Program-made: the position numbers and the translations under genes | Notes under the pieces: model-generated | Told to the model about the DNA's origin: nothing | What the model saw: the letters and a program-made list of their open reading frames with translations, nothing else | Databases searched by the model: none | Origin: Rhizobiales bacterium CCH3-A5 | GTDB taxonomy: Bacteria; Pseudomonadota; Alphaproteobacteria; Rhizobiales; Beijerinckiaceae | DNA: 9,547 bases | NCBI GenBank assembly: GCA_001556025.1 | Contig: LSIB01000062.1 | Location: 1-9,547 of the forward strand | Direction of reading: 5' to 3' | Shown: positions 1-6,984 of the stretch, in pieces | How the letters are laid out: every line of letters begins with the position of its first letter | Numbering within the stretch: position 1 is the first letter of the stretch

Positions 1-181
1 GGATCGGCTCGGCGATCGCGCCGCGCATGACCGCAAAACCGTACAGCACGACATAAAGCAGCACGGCCACCCGCAACGGACCATCGACAAAGGACGCGAG
101 GTTCGAGACAGACGTCGACACGAAGGTCGTGATCGGCTGTTCGAACTCTTTCAAAAAATCGTCGAAAATCGTGATGGCCAT
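1..181 (-). CDS. virB6: VirB6-type inner-membrane T4SS channel protein, N-terminal 60 codons (runs off left edge)
   Basis: This is the beginning of the polytopic inner-membrane subunit of a type IV secretion system, which in the VirB family forms part of the channel for the DNA substrate. The ATG is at 181 and 60 codons are visible before the window ends, with no stop. The visible protein starts MAITIFDDFLKEFEQPIT, followed by a hydrophobic helix at about residues 37-52 (VAVLLYVVLYGFAVMR). That acidic/amphipathic start followed by a helix ending in a YGFAVMRG-like turn is typical of VirB6/TrbL proteins. It lies 6 bases after the EexN stop, which matches the virB5-eex-virB6 order known from IncN plasmids. 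No strong ribosome site precedes it, so translation may be coupled to the upstream gene. The identity rests on the N-terminus plus position; the remaining roughly 250 residues cannot be checked. Confidence 0.85.
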   Translation of the reverse strand, partial: MAITIFDDFLKEFEQPITTFVSTSVSNLASFVDGPLRVAVLLYVVLYGFAVMRGAIAEPI

Positions 182-187
182 GTCTGA

Positions 188-487
188 TCACTGCTTCAGG
201 GAACTGAGTGCGCGCTCCCGGCCGAGCATCAGCACGCGTTCATGCGCCTGACCGGCATTCACGCACGCGGCTTTGGAACCGTGCTCGCCGGGATTGGACC
301 GACACAGCTTCCATGTTCCTTCCAGCGCATCTGGATTTTCGAGGAACCAGACGATTGTCGGAGCCGTGGCGCGACTGATCAGCTTGTCGGGGCTGCTGTC
401 GTTGCTGGTCGATGCGTCATTGGACTGTTCGCCGCATCCAACGAGCAGCAGGGAAACGGCCAGCGAGATCACGAAAACTCGCGTCAC
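188..487 (-). CDS. eexN: EexN-family entry-exclusion lipoprotein
   Basis: A 99-residue small lipoprotein of the EexN type, a family associated with exclusion of redundant conjugative entry into cells that already carry the element. Residues 1-17 form a lipoprotein signal peptide ending in the lipobox LLVG-C, with the acylated cysteine at position 18. Gly19 follows rather than Asp, so by enterobacterial rules the protein would go to the outer membrane. The mature part has a Ser/Asp/Asn-rich linker, then the EexN signature: a WFLENPDALE helix followed by two cysteines (C62 and C74) around a SNPGEHGSKAACVNA stretch. The start is GTG, overlapping the virB5 stop as GTGA, so translation is probably coupled. 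The gene sits between virB5 and virB6, where pKM101 carries eex and where many VirB systems have virB7. It could additionally or instead serve as the VirB7-like lipoprotein, which the window cannot settle. Confidence 0.85.
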   Translation of the reverse strand: MTRVFVISLAVSLLLVGCGEQSNDASTSNDSSPDKLISRATAPTIVWFLENPDALEGTWKLCRSNPGEHGSKAACVNAGQAHERVLMLGRERALSSLKQ

Positions 488-1176
488 TGCAGCGCCGCCT
501 TCATCTCGTCGACAAGCTGGCGCTCGCGCTCTTTCTGACGCTGGCCGTCCATGTCGCTCCGCGCCTGCTGCACCATGGCGAGCCCCTGCATGCGCAGCAC
601 CTCGTTCTGGAGCATCGCCTGCTCGGCTTGAATGCGGGCGGAGAGATCCAGCACGTCCTTGGCGTCCTTGGACGCCGTGATCTTCTGGCGGAGCTCCTCC
701 AGCCCGTCGATGCGCTTGGAGGCCGTATCGTAAACGCTCTGACCGATCGAGTGCTTTGCGCCGGTCTGGCGCGCGATGCGGTCGAGCTCGGTGCGATAGA
801 ACGAGTTCGCGTCACCGCCCTGATACGCGCGGTTCTGATCGAGATAGCGATCGACGACGCCGGCGAGCGATCCGCCGCCACCCGAGACGAGCTTCTCGAT
901 CTCGCTGAACTCTTTTGGCAGATGCTTCCGGAACTCCTCGCTGCTCAGGAGCGAGGCGATGTCGTTGACGTCGGTCAGCTTGTTGAAACTCTCGTAGAGC
1001 TGCTTGGCCTGCGTGAGCTGCGCCTCCATCGTCTTGATCTGCTCGGTCAGCTTGCCGATCTGCTCGACATGTTTTGCGATCGCGCCAGCGTCAAAGACCG
1101 GCACGCCCTGCTGGGCAAAGCCATGTGCCGGCAGTCCAACCAGTGCTGCGGCGATCAGGAGGCGAGACACTCTCAT
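484..1176 (-). CDS. virB5: VirB5-type minor pilus component
   Basis: A 230-residue secreted T4SS protein that in the VirB family is a minor pilus subunit thought to sit at the pilus tip and help contact the recipient. A Sec signal peptide covers residues 1-21 (positive MRVSR, hydrophobic core, GFA before Q22). The mature protein opens with GVPVFDAGAIAKHVEQI, a hallmark of VirB5/TraC family members, and is otherwise almost entirely charged helix: heptad-like stretches at about 35-65 and 155-225, with a glycine-rich break (GGGG) near 99-102. Length is close to Agrobacterium VirB5 (about 220). The ATG at 1176 overlaps the virB4 stop as ATGA and has an AAGGA ribosome site 7 bases upstream (1184-1188). 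Its own stop overlaps the GTG of eexN. Confidence 0.93.
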   Translation of the reverse strand: MRVSRLLIAAALVGLPAHGFAQQGVPVFDAGAIAKHVEQIGKLTEQIKTMEAQLTQAKQLYESFNKLTDVNDIASLLSSEEFRKHLPKEFSEIEKLVSGGGGSLAGVVDRYLDQNRAYQGGDANSFYRTELDRIARQTGAKHSIGQSVYDTASKRIDGLEELRQKITASKDAKDVLDLSARIQAEQAMLQNEVLRMQGLAMVQQARSDMDGQRQKERERQLVDEMKAALQ

Positions 1177-3542
1177 CGGTCGATCCTTCTTTCGGCATGG
1201 AAGCGGGGCAGGAACGCTGCAGGTTCATCGCCGACCACGGTCCGGATGCGATCGAGCAGCTCGACGGTCTCGGTGCGGCCCGACAGCACGGCGAGCGCTT
1301 CATCCATGCCGCCGAGGTCGAGCTCGGCGACGACGGACTGGCCGTTATGCTTGATCAGGAAGCGCCGGCTCTCGGCCGAGAGCTCTTCCTTGATCAGCCG
1401 GAACTCGGTCTCGGTCAGATGGAAGCCATCGACATAGTCCGAGCGCGTGCCGCGCGGGTTCGGCATGAAGATCTGCGTCGGGCACTGCTCGACGATCGTG
1501 TGGGCGATCGGAGACGCCAGCGCATCGCGCGGCGACTGCGTGCCAAACACCATGACGCCGTTTTGCTTGCGGATGGTTTTGAGCTTGTCGTTGGCGAGCG
1601 CTCGAAAGGCGTCATCGCCGAGCGCCTTCCAGAACTCGTCGATGTCGATGATGATGCGGCGGCCGTCGATGAGCTGTTCGACGCGATGGAACAGCACCAT
1701 CATCAGCGGCGTGCGCACGACGGGGTGATCCAGCACATCGGTCATGTCGAAGCCGATGAAGCTGGCATCGAGTGCGATCGCGTCCTCTTCGGCATCGAGC
1801 ACCCAGCCGAGAGGTCCGCCGCTGCACCAGCGTTCAAGCCTGGCGCCGATGCCCTCGCGATCCTGCTGCCCGAGAAACGCCCGCAGCGCCGATAGCGAGC
1901 GCTCTTGACGCGGCAGAGCGCGCATCGCCTCGAGGCTGGAATCGATCCGCTCCTCGTCGACGACGGAGAGCGCCCTCCCCTCCACCGTGACGAGCTTGCG
2001 GACGAGCTCGCCGAGGAAAGCAAGATTGGCCGGCGTCAGCTCGAGCGCCTTCAACGGCGCGCATCCAGTCGGGACGCCGTTCTTTAGGGTGAGGTAGGTT
2101 CCGCCCGAGGCGCGGACGAAAATCTCGGCGCCGCGGTCCTTGTCGAACATGACGCGTTGGCAGCCGAACTTCTCCGCCTGGGCGAGCAGGAAGTTCTGCA
2201 GCACCGTTTTGCCCGAGCCCGACGGGCCGCAGATGAAGGTGTTGCCGAGATCGCCGGCATGGAAGGAGAAATGGTACGGCGAGCCCGAAGCTGTCTTCAG
2301 CATGGCGACGGACGGTCCCCAATGGTTCCCGTCTGGCTTGCCGACTGGATAGCTGTGGAAGGGTGACAGCGCGGCGAGATTGCGCGAGGTGATCGCCCCG
2401 GACCGAGCGCGGTGCTTGAACAGACCCGGCATCTGCGCCCAGTAGGCGGCCTCAAGCCCAAGATCCTCGCGCGCGACGACAGCGCCGGCCTCGGCCAGCA
2501 CGCGGCGCGCCTGAGCCATCGTCTCCAGCAAAGCCTTCGGGGTCTCAGCGCGGATCAGCAGCGAGAGGTGGTGATCGCCCATGACGAAGCGGTTGGATTC
2601 GAGGTCGTCGAGCGCATCGTTCAGATCGTCGATCTGGGAAGCGGCGACATCCTGGGTCGAGACGAGCTGGTTCTGCTTGCGAGTCAGCACCGTCTTCGCG
2701 TCGGTCTTCGACAGGAAGGCAAAACTCTGCGAGAGCACGAACTCGAACGGGGCCGAGAGCAGGCCGTTCAGCATGCCGGGCCTGGTTGAGGCCGGGTATT
2801 CCTTGAGGCCGAACATCCCTGAGAAGAGCGAGCCGCCTGCGGCGCGAACCTCGATCGCCTCGCGGCCGAAGATGACGCGGTTGGTATAGATCGCCGATCC
2901 GATCCGGCCCTGCGGCAAGGCCGTCGGCATATCCTCGCTGGACGCCAGCAGATGCAGGAGCCGCATTGGCTCGGAGAAAATGAGGCCGTTCTCTTCAACC
3001 AGGCTAAGCTGAGTGGCGCCATAGCGGCCGAGCGCGGCGGTGACGTTGCGAGCGGCGTCGTTCAGGCGTTTCAGCGCAGCGGCATCGACCTCCCCTCCCC
3101 CGCGACGCGCCTGACCGAGGCGTGCCACGAAGCCGGCTGCGACCTCCGCCCGGTCGCGGCCGGGATGGGCGACGATGGTGAGGAAAAGCTCGTTGCGGAA
3201 CAGGTTTGCGCCCTGAAGCGCCTCGCGATAGCCGATGTCGAGATCACGCGCGAAGGCCGAGCAGAAATCGCCCTCGGGATAGCCGGTATCTCGCCGCCGG
3301 ATCAGATGCGTCCAGATCGCGAGCCGATCGTCGGCGAGATTGCGCAGTGAGAGATTGAGTTTGGCGTGCCGATCGTTGAGGTCGCCGATGTCGGCGGTCT
3401 CGAAGGCAATGCCGTCGAGGCGGATCGTCGTCATCAGCGCCCGGGTCGCGAGGCTGATCACCGTCTCCGTTACATGCCGGACGTAAGGCAGATGAACGAC
3501 CGGTTCGACCTCACGAGCCAAAAGGCGGGCGGCGTCAGCCAT
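1173..3542 (-). CDS. virB4: VirB4-type T4SS ATPase
   Basis: The largest and most conserved T4SS ATPase, which powers pilus biogenesis and substrate passage from the inner-membrane side. The protein is 789 residues, the usual size for full-length VirB4. The N-terminal CagE/TrbE/VirB domain occupies roughly residues 20-380. The C-terminal RecA-like domain has Walker A GPSGSGKT at 439-446, Walker B IIIDIDEF at 630-637 with the Asp-Glu pair at 635-636, a GTQSP sensor motif at 667-671, and the arginine-bearing NPRGTRSDY segment at 695-703. All expected catalytic residues are present and no frameshift is seen. The ATG at 3542 is chosen because it overlaps the virB3 stop by 8 bases (ATGGCTGA). An open frame continues upstream to 3677 but runs through virB3 and is not family-like. 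The stop overlaps the virB5 start by 4 bases. Confidence 0.97.
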   Translation of the reverse strand: MADAARLLAREVEPVVHLPYVRHVTETVISLATRALMTTIRLDGIAFETADIGDLNDRHAKLNLSLRNLADDRLAIWTHLIRRRDTGYPEGDFCSAFARDLDIGYREALQGANLFRNELFLTIVAHPGRDRAEVAAGFVARLGQARRGGGEVDAAALKRLNDAARNVTAALGRYGATQLSLVEENGLIFSEPMRLLHLLASSEDMPTALPQGRIGSAIYTNRVIFGREAIEVRAAGGSLFSGMFGLKEYPASTRPGMLNGLLSAPFEFVLSQSFAFLSKTDAKTVLTRKQNQLVSTQDVAASQIDDLNDALDDLESNRFVMGDHHLSLLIRAETPKALLETMAQARRVLAEAGAVVAREDLGLEAAYWAQMPGLFKHRARSGAITSRNLAALSPFHSYPVGKPDGNHWGPSVAMLKTASGSPYHFSFHAGDLGNTFICGPSGSGKTVLQNFLLAQAEKFGCQRVMFDKDRGAEIFVRASGGTYLTLKNGVPTGCAPLKALELTPANLAFLGELVRKLVTVEGRALSVVDEERIDSSLEAMRALPRQERSLSALRAFLGQQDREGIGARLERWCSGGPLGWVLDAEEDAIALDASFIGFDMTDVLDHPVVRTPLMMVLFHRVEQLIDGRRIIIDIDEFWKALGDDAFRALANDKLKTIRKQNGVMVFGTQSPRDALASPIAHTIVEQCPTQIFMPNPRGTRSDYVDGFHLTETEFRLIKEELSAESRRFLIKHNGQSVVAELDLGGMDEALAVLSGRTETVELLDRIRTVVGDEPAAFLPRFHAERRIDR

Positions 3543-3879
3543 GGGCCACCTCGGCGGTTTTGTAGCGGCGCACGAGGCGCAAGGGCGTCGGCGACGAGCC
3601 GCCCCAGAACGCGGCATTGCGTGCGCGACCACGGGTTTCCAGCCAAGCGACGAGCAGCCGGAACTGGTTTGGATCATGCCGGCAGATTGCGCGGCAGATC
3701 AGATGGATTGGCAGGGCGATCAGCCCATAGACGATCGAGCCCGCCATCAGGAACAGGATGCAGGAGGCCATCACGTTGATGGCCATCGCCTCCATCGTGA
3801 CGCCCGCGATCATCGCAGGCCTTGTGCAGGCGAGGAACAACGTGTCCTCAGTCAGACGCTCGGGCTCTGTCGTCATCAC
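3535..3879 (-). CDS. virB3: VirB3-type inner-membrane T4SS protein
   Basis: A 114-residue inner-membrane T4SS subunit that in this family works with VirB4 at the base of the machine. The family signature LFLACTRPAMIAGVT is at residues 14-28 (compare the L-x-x-A-x-TRP-A-M pattern of VirB3). Two hydrophobic helices follow, at about 22-45 and 48-66. A soluble, arginine-rich C-terminus includes WLETRGR and FWGGSSPTPL. The first possible start is a GTG at 3879 with GAGG 7 bases upstream; an ATG is the very next codon (3876), so the real protein may be one residue shorter. It begins 9 bases after the virB2 stop and ends inside virB4 (8-base overlap), as expected for coupled expression of these two partners. 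Confidence 0.92.
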   Translation of the reverse strand: MMTTEPERLTEDTLFLACTRPAMIAGVTMEAMAINVMASCILFLMAGSIVYGLIALPIHLICRAICRHDPNQFRLLVAWLETRGRARNAAFWGGSSPTPLRLVRRYKTAEVAHG

Positions 3880-3888
3880 GGCCGAGCC

Positions 3889-4185
3889 TCAGGTGCCGCC
3901 GGTCAGCGTGGATACGATCTCAGAGGCGCCGAAGACGATGGCGACACCGAGCACGACATAGGCCGCCTTGCGCAGATCGAGATAGCCGAACATCCAGGCG
4001 ATGCCGACGATGATCACGGCGAGCGTCGCCAGCAGGCGCGCGACATTGCCGGTCAGCATCGTGACGATGTTCTGCAGGACGCCCTCGATATTGGCGGTCT
4101 GCGCGAGCGCGGGTTCAGCAGCGAGGAGAACGAGCACAGCCGCGATAGCGGTCGGTGCGGCAATTGTTCGAAACGGCAGGGGCAT
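3889..4185 (-). CDS. virB2: VirB2/TrbC-type major pilin
   Basis: A 98-residue prepilin, the building block of the conjugative pilus. The long Sec signal peptide spans residues 1-28, with a clear ALA cleavage motif before Q29. The predicted mature protein (29-98) is 70 residues, close to the 74-residue Agrobacterium T-pilin, which also begins with Gln. It has the two-helix hairpin of the family: TM1 at about 48-67, a short polar LDLRKA loop at 69-74 and TM2 at about 75-94, ending TLTGGT. Agrobacterium VirB2 is cyclised head to tail; whether this one is cannot be read from sequence. A GGAG lies about 9 bases before the ATG. A 71-base spacer separates it from the upstream virB1-like gene, the largest gap inside the operon, so an internal start or an mRNA processing site there is possible. 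Confidence 0.93.
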   Translation of the reverse strand: MPLPFRTIAAPTAIAAVLVLLAAEPALAQTANIEGVLQNIVTMLTGNVARLLATLAVIIVGIAWMFGYLDLRKAAYVVLGVAIVFGASEIVSTLTGGT

Positions 4186-4256
4186 TCACGGTCTCCAGGC
4201 AAGCGTGTTGGACGCCGCACATCGCGGACGATCAGGGGAATGGAAGCTGGGTTGAC

Positions 4257-4820
4257 TCAGCGGCTGTAGATCAGAAGCGAGGAGCCGCGTTTTGCGCCGT
4301 AGACGTTCCAGGACGGCGGGTCGTTTGCGGATGCGACCTCCTCTCGCGGAAGGTCGGCCTCGGTCTCCAGCTCCGACGGCGTGTCCGGCTTGGCCGAAGC
4401 GGCAGCAGGTGCTGCGCTCCGAGTCGATTTAAAGGACGATCGCGCGCGTTCGTCCGCGGCTTTATTGTCAAGGCCGCCCGACACGAGCTTCGCCTTCCGC
4501 TCCTGAAACACGCGCCCAACGCCGGCTATATGCACGCACGGGTCGAAGGCAGCAGAGATGGTGAGCCCGGCTGCTTTGAGGTCGGCAGCATCGAGCTGAG
4601 CCAAGCCGATCCGAACAGGCTGTCCCGCTGCGACGGCTTCGCTTGCAAGCGCGATGGCCTCAGGCTTCGAATCGGCCAGAACTCGGATCGCTCGCTTGCT
4701 CGCGATCGTCACCAGCAAGGGCTCGAACTCGCTCGCCTGGCGCATGATCGCGGCAACCGGCCGCGCCAGCGTTGGCGCGGCGCAGCGATCGATCAATGTC
4801 ATAATGTCAGCGGCTTCCAT
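4257..4820 (-). CDS. VirB1-like protein (degenerate lytic transglycosylase lacking the catalytic Glu)
   Basis: A 187-residue protein in the VirB1 position. VirB1 proteins are periplasmic transglycosylases that open peptidoglycan for the T4SS. The fold signature is recognisable: C13 early, a helix at 21-34 corresponding to the family pattern (A-R-T-E-S-G-F-N-P), then EAIALASEAVAAG (54-66), IGLAQLDAADL (71-81), AGLTISAAFDPC (84-95) and a following helix. Two things are wrong for an active enzyme. The position of the catalytic Glu is Ala29 (read as MRQASEFEP), encoded by GCG at 4734-4736. There is also no signal peptide before the domain. Residues 110-187 are an acidic/Ala-Ser-rich tail ending WNVYGAKRGSSLLIYSR. 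The ATG overlaps the preceding stop (TGATG), so translation is coupled. It may be a structural relic or scaffold; the family assignment is by my recollection of motifs, not by alignment. Confidence 0.72.
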   Translation of the reverse strand: MEAADIMTLIDRCAAPTLARPVAAIMRQASEFEPLLVTIASKRAIRVLADSKPEAIALASEAVAAGQPVRIGLAQLDAADLKAAGLTISAAFDPCVHIAGVGRVFQERKAKLVSGGLDNKAADERARSSFKSTRSAAPAAASAKPDTPSELETEADLPREEVASANDPPSWNVYGAKRGSSLLIYSR

Positions 4821-5266
4821 CAGAACCGCACTCGCGTGCTGACGCCGTCCGATCCGGTGACATCAATGAAATTGGGTTGGGCGCGATGGCGGACCGCCTG
4901 GATGTCATGCGGCTGGCAGGTTTCGTCCGCGCGGTTGCAGTCGCGAACTGGCTTGCTCGAGACGCAGGCCGGCTGCGGCGCGCCATCGCGCCCAAGCTCC
5001 CGCAGGACATATCCATCCTGGCATGGCTCGTAAGGGTCGTACCCAACCGGCGAGGTGCTCTGGCCTGCGGCCGAACAGGTCGGAAAGGCCCCTCCCCGCT
5101 TTAGATGCGACCAGAGCCGGGTCACAGGCGGAACGCAGGCCGCGTATTGGGTCGGCCCGCCTGGATTGGCGAGGCAAAGCAGGACGGTGCAGCCCCAATC
5201 GTCGGCGCTGGCAGCGCCGGCCGAGAAGCCGATAAGTCCGGCGGCAAGAAGCGTGGTCCTGATCAT
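4820..5266 (-). CDS. Secreted Cys-rich conjugal transfer protein, TrbM/KikA-like
   Basis: A 148-residue exported protein without a known enzymatic role. A Sec signal peptide covers residues 1-21 (MIRTTLLAAGLIGFSAGAASA), so the mature form starts DDWGC in the periplasm. It has exactly eight cysteines (26, 31, 44, 64, 82, 101, 110, 117), all in the mature part, which suggests four disulfides. The CTVLLCLANPGGP stretch, then CVPP, LWSHLKRG and FPTC, resembles TrbM/KikA/MpfK-type proteins found beside T4SS genes. The C-terminal NFIDVTGSDGVSTRVRF is a short beta-like tail. The ATG at 5266 lies 11 bases after the traI stop and the stop overlaps the next ATG, so it is probably co-transcribed with traI and the virB genes. 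No good ribosome site is visible. The open frame extends upstream through traI, but only this start gives a signal peptide. Confidence 0.7.
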   Translation of the reverse strand: MIRTTLLAAGLIGFSAGAASADDWGCTVLLCLANPGGPTQYAACVPPVTRLWSHLKRGGAFPTCSAAGQSTSPVGYDPYEPCQDGYVLRELGRDGAPQPACVSSKPVRDCNRADETCQPHDIQAVRHRAQPNFIDVTGSDGVSTRVRF

Positions 5267-5277
5267 GAGCGGCGCCG

Positions 5278-5913
5278 TCACGCGGCCAGCGGCAGCGGCG
5301 TGTCGACCGGCAGAACCGGTGACGCCAAGCCGCCATTGTGTCGGATCGCACCGATCACGCCATCCTCGATCGGCAGCAATCCTGCCACGGCGACGGTCGA
5401 TCCAATGCGCCGTGGCTTGCCGAGGCGCTCGAGCGCCCACCCAGCCCGGCGCAGAATCCGCTCCATACGCAGATCGGTGACTGTTGCGATGGAAGCGATT
5501 CCCCTCGCCTCCCCCCATTCGAGCATGGCGGCGAACAGCATAAACGTTGCCCGCCGCAAGCCTCCATCCGTCGTGGCGTCAGTCAGCTCGGTATCAACGC
5601 AGAAGCGCGAGCTTTCCGCGATCAGATCGGAATTTGGGGCGTCTCCGCCGTCCAGAAGCTCCGGAAATGTATCCGCCAGCATGTTCGGCCCAGTCGTCGG
5701 GAGCAGCCGCACACAGCCGAGCACCGTGCCGCGATCGGCAACAACGAGGTAGGTCGCATCCAGCGTGTCGAAGCGATCCATCTCCAGATCGCCCGTGGTA
5801 GCGACTGACCAGTCGAGCCGGTCCTTGAACACCTTTCGGCGCAAGCGATGCATGCCCATCATCAGGGAGATGTTGGCGCCATATCCGGCGCGGCTCAATT
5901 CGACGACCTGCAT
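5278..5913 (-). CDS. traI: LuxI-family N-acyl-homoserine lactone synthase TraI
   Basis: A 211-residue cytoplasmic enzyme that makes an acyl-homoserine lactone signal from S-adenosylmethionine and an acyl carrier. All residues invariant in the LuxI family are in place: R25, F29, W35, E44, D46, D49, R69, F83, E100 and R103 (within RRKVFKDRLDW, GDLEMDRFD, VRLLP, DTFPEL and AESSRFCVD), so an active enzyme is expected. The acyl chain length cannot be read reliably. The ATG at 5913 is chosen because MQVVEL aligns with the family N-terminus and a strong GGAGG lies 5 bases upstream. The open frame continues to 6102, but that extension crosses the lux box and is unlikely to be translated. It heads the T4SS operon, as traI heads the trb operon on Ti plasmids, and is divergent from the luxR-type gene. 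The box at 5974-5991 implies positive feedback by AHL. Confidence 0.95.
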   Translation of the reverse strand: MQVVELSRAGYGANISLMMGMHRLRRKVFKDRLDWSVATTGDLEMDRFDTLDATYLVVADRGTVLGCVRLLPTTGPNMLADTFPELLDGGDAPNSDLIAESSRFCVDTELTDATTDGGLRRATFMLFAAMLEWGEARGIASIATVTDLRMERILRRAGWALERLGKPRRIGSTVAVAGLLPIEDGVIGAIRHNGGLASPVLPVDTPLPLAA

Positions 5914-5973
5914 GGCCACCTCCGAATCGCGTTGATCTGGAAGCCAATCAATCAGAGGCGGCAGTTCATCGAA

Positions 5974-5991
5974 CCTGTCGGATCTGACAGG
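5974..5991. promoter_or_regulatory. lux/tra box in the traI-luxR divergent region
   Basis: An 18-bp palindrome, CCTGTCGGATCTGACAGG, in which 8 of 9 pairs are complementary. Extended to 20 bp (5973-5992) it matches the Vibrio fischeri lux box ACCTGTAGGATCGTACAGGT at 16 of 20 positions. It ends 60 bases upstream of the traI ATG and 120 bases upstream of the luxR-type ATG. This is the expected binding site for the AHL-bound LuxR protein encoded next door. Its distance suits activation of traI better than of luxR. I could not pick a convincing -10 for either direction. It is the only such box I found in the window. Confidence 0.85.
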
Positions 5992-6111
5992 GTGGGTTCT
6001 CTCTAAGGTTGTGCCGCGCAATCGCCACATCTTCGCGGCAAAGGCCGTTTGCATCGATCGCAAGAGGATCATCAGGCGCGTGAAGCAAGGCGCCGCATGC
6101 AAGGGTACCCA

Positions 6112-6837
6112 ATGAAATCAGTTGAATTGGCCTATCAGGAGCTCGTCGATGGTCTGCATTCGTCGGCGGCGGAAGCGGAGTTTGGACGCGTAGGCCAGCG
6201 CGTCGCCGAGAGCATGGGCTTTCGGTATTTTGCCTATCTCGGCTTCGGCGAAGCCGATCCGGTTTTGATCTCGTCCTATCCCAAGCGCTGGAGCGAGCAT
6301 TATTTTACGGAAGGCTACCAGGACGTCGATCCCGTAGTCGCCTTCGCCCGGAGCGGACGCTCCACACTACAGTGGACCCGCGAAGCCGCGCGTCAGTTTC
6401 CGCTGCGAGCCCAGAAGCGGCTTTTCGACGACGCAGACGAGTTTGGCATCCGACACGGCGTCTCGGTCGCGATCGCCGGCGGGTTCAATCGGTTCGCTGC
6501 CTTCACCTTTGCGGTCGACGAGGTTAGCTCGGCACACGGAAGGATGGTCACGGAAGCGAACGACATCGTTCAGCTGATCGGACTGACATTCCACGCTCAC
6601 GCTGATGCGAAACTAGGGTTGAATTCTCCGCGCAATGAGGCTTCGCCGCTGACCCAACGCGAGCGGGAATGCCTCACATGGGCTTCTCGCGGAAAATCAA
6701 TGGAGGCGATCGCAATGATCATGGGCGTCACGCCACGGGCGGTGAAGTTCCACCTAGATAACGCCAGGGCGAACCTTGGGGCCGAGACCCTGCCGCAAGC
6801 GGTGGCGATTGCACTAAGGGGAAGGACGATAACATGA
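6112..6837 (+). CDS. traR: LuxR-family AHL-responsive transcription activator, TraR-like
   Basis: A 241-residue quorum-sensing regulator. The N-terminal autoinducer-binding domain (about residues 17-165) has W60, Y64, D73, P74, W88 and G116, which reproduces the W57/Y61/D70/P71/W85/G113 pocket of Agrobacterium TraR with a constant offset of three. The C-terminal LuxR HTH (about 178-241) has the three conserved residues E184, L188 and G194 in LTQRERECLTWASRGKS, then VKFHLDNARANLGA as recognition region and scaffold. All nine family-invariant positions are therefore intact. The ATG at 6112 has an AAGGG ribosome site 6 bases upstream; an in-frame ATG at 6049 would add 21 unrelated residues. It faces away from traI and points toward repA. 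It most likely binds the box at 5974-5991 when loaded with the TraI product. No TraM-type antiactivator is seen in the window. Confidence 0.93.
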   Translation: MKSVELAYQELVDGLHSSAAEAEFGRVGQRVAESMGFRYFAYLGFGEADPVLISSYPKRWSEHYFTEGYQDVDPVVAFARSGRSTLQWTREAARQFPLRAQKRLFDDADEFGIRHGVSVAIAGGFNRFAAFTFAVDEVSSAHGRMVTEANDIVQLIGLTFHAHADAKLGLNSPRNEASPLTQRERECLTWASRGKSMEAIAMIMGVTPRAVKFHLDNARANLGAETLPQAVAIALRGRTIT

Positions 6838-6984
6838 GACTCGCTATGCCGCTGGGATGCGGATTTGGTGGCTGTTGGCGATGTGAGTCGGACATGTTCC
6901 CCTGAAAGCTCACACTCTAAGCGCTCGAATTGGGACACGCTTTCTCAACGGCTTTTCATGGCGGGCTATTGAAGCACGCAGAGG

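Noticed and set aside
412..1437. Long plus-strand open frame (341 codons) opposite virB5 and the end of virB4
   Set aside because: It is antisense to two clearly recognisable virB genes, its product looks like no family I know, and long antisense frames are common in GC-rich DNA.
3541..4269. Plus-strand open frame opposite virB3 and virB2
   Set aside because: Antisense shadow; the translated product is rich in Arg/His/Gly without domain features, and the minus-strand genes explain the sequence.
5914..6102. Longer traI start at 6102 (63 extra residues)
   Set aside because: It would make the lux box coding and lacks the strong GGAGG that precedes the 5913 start; the family N-terminus aligns with MQVVEL.
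6728..6913. Small minus-strand frame over the end of the luxR-type gene and the intergenic stretch, or an IS-end remnant there
   Set aside because: The peptide has no motif and overlaps the LuxR HTH coding region; I saw no terminal repeats, target duplication or transposase fragment to support an IS remnant.
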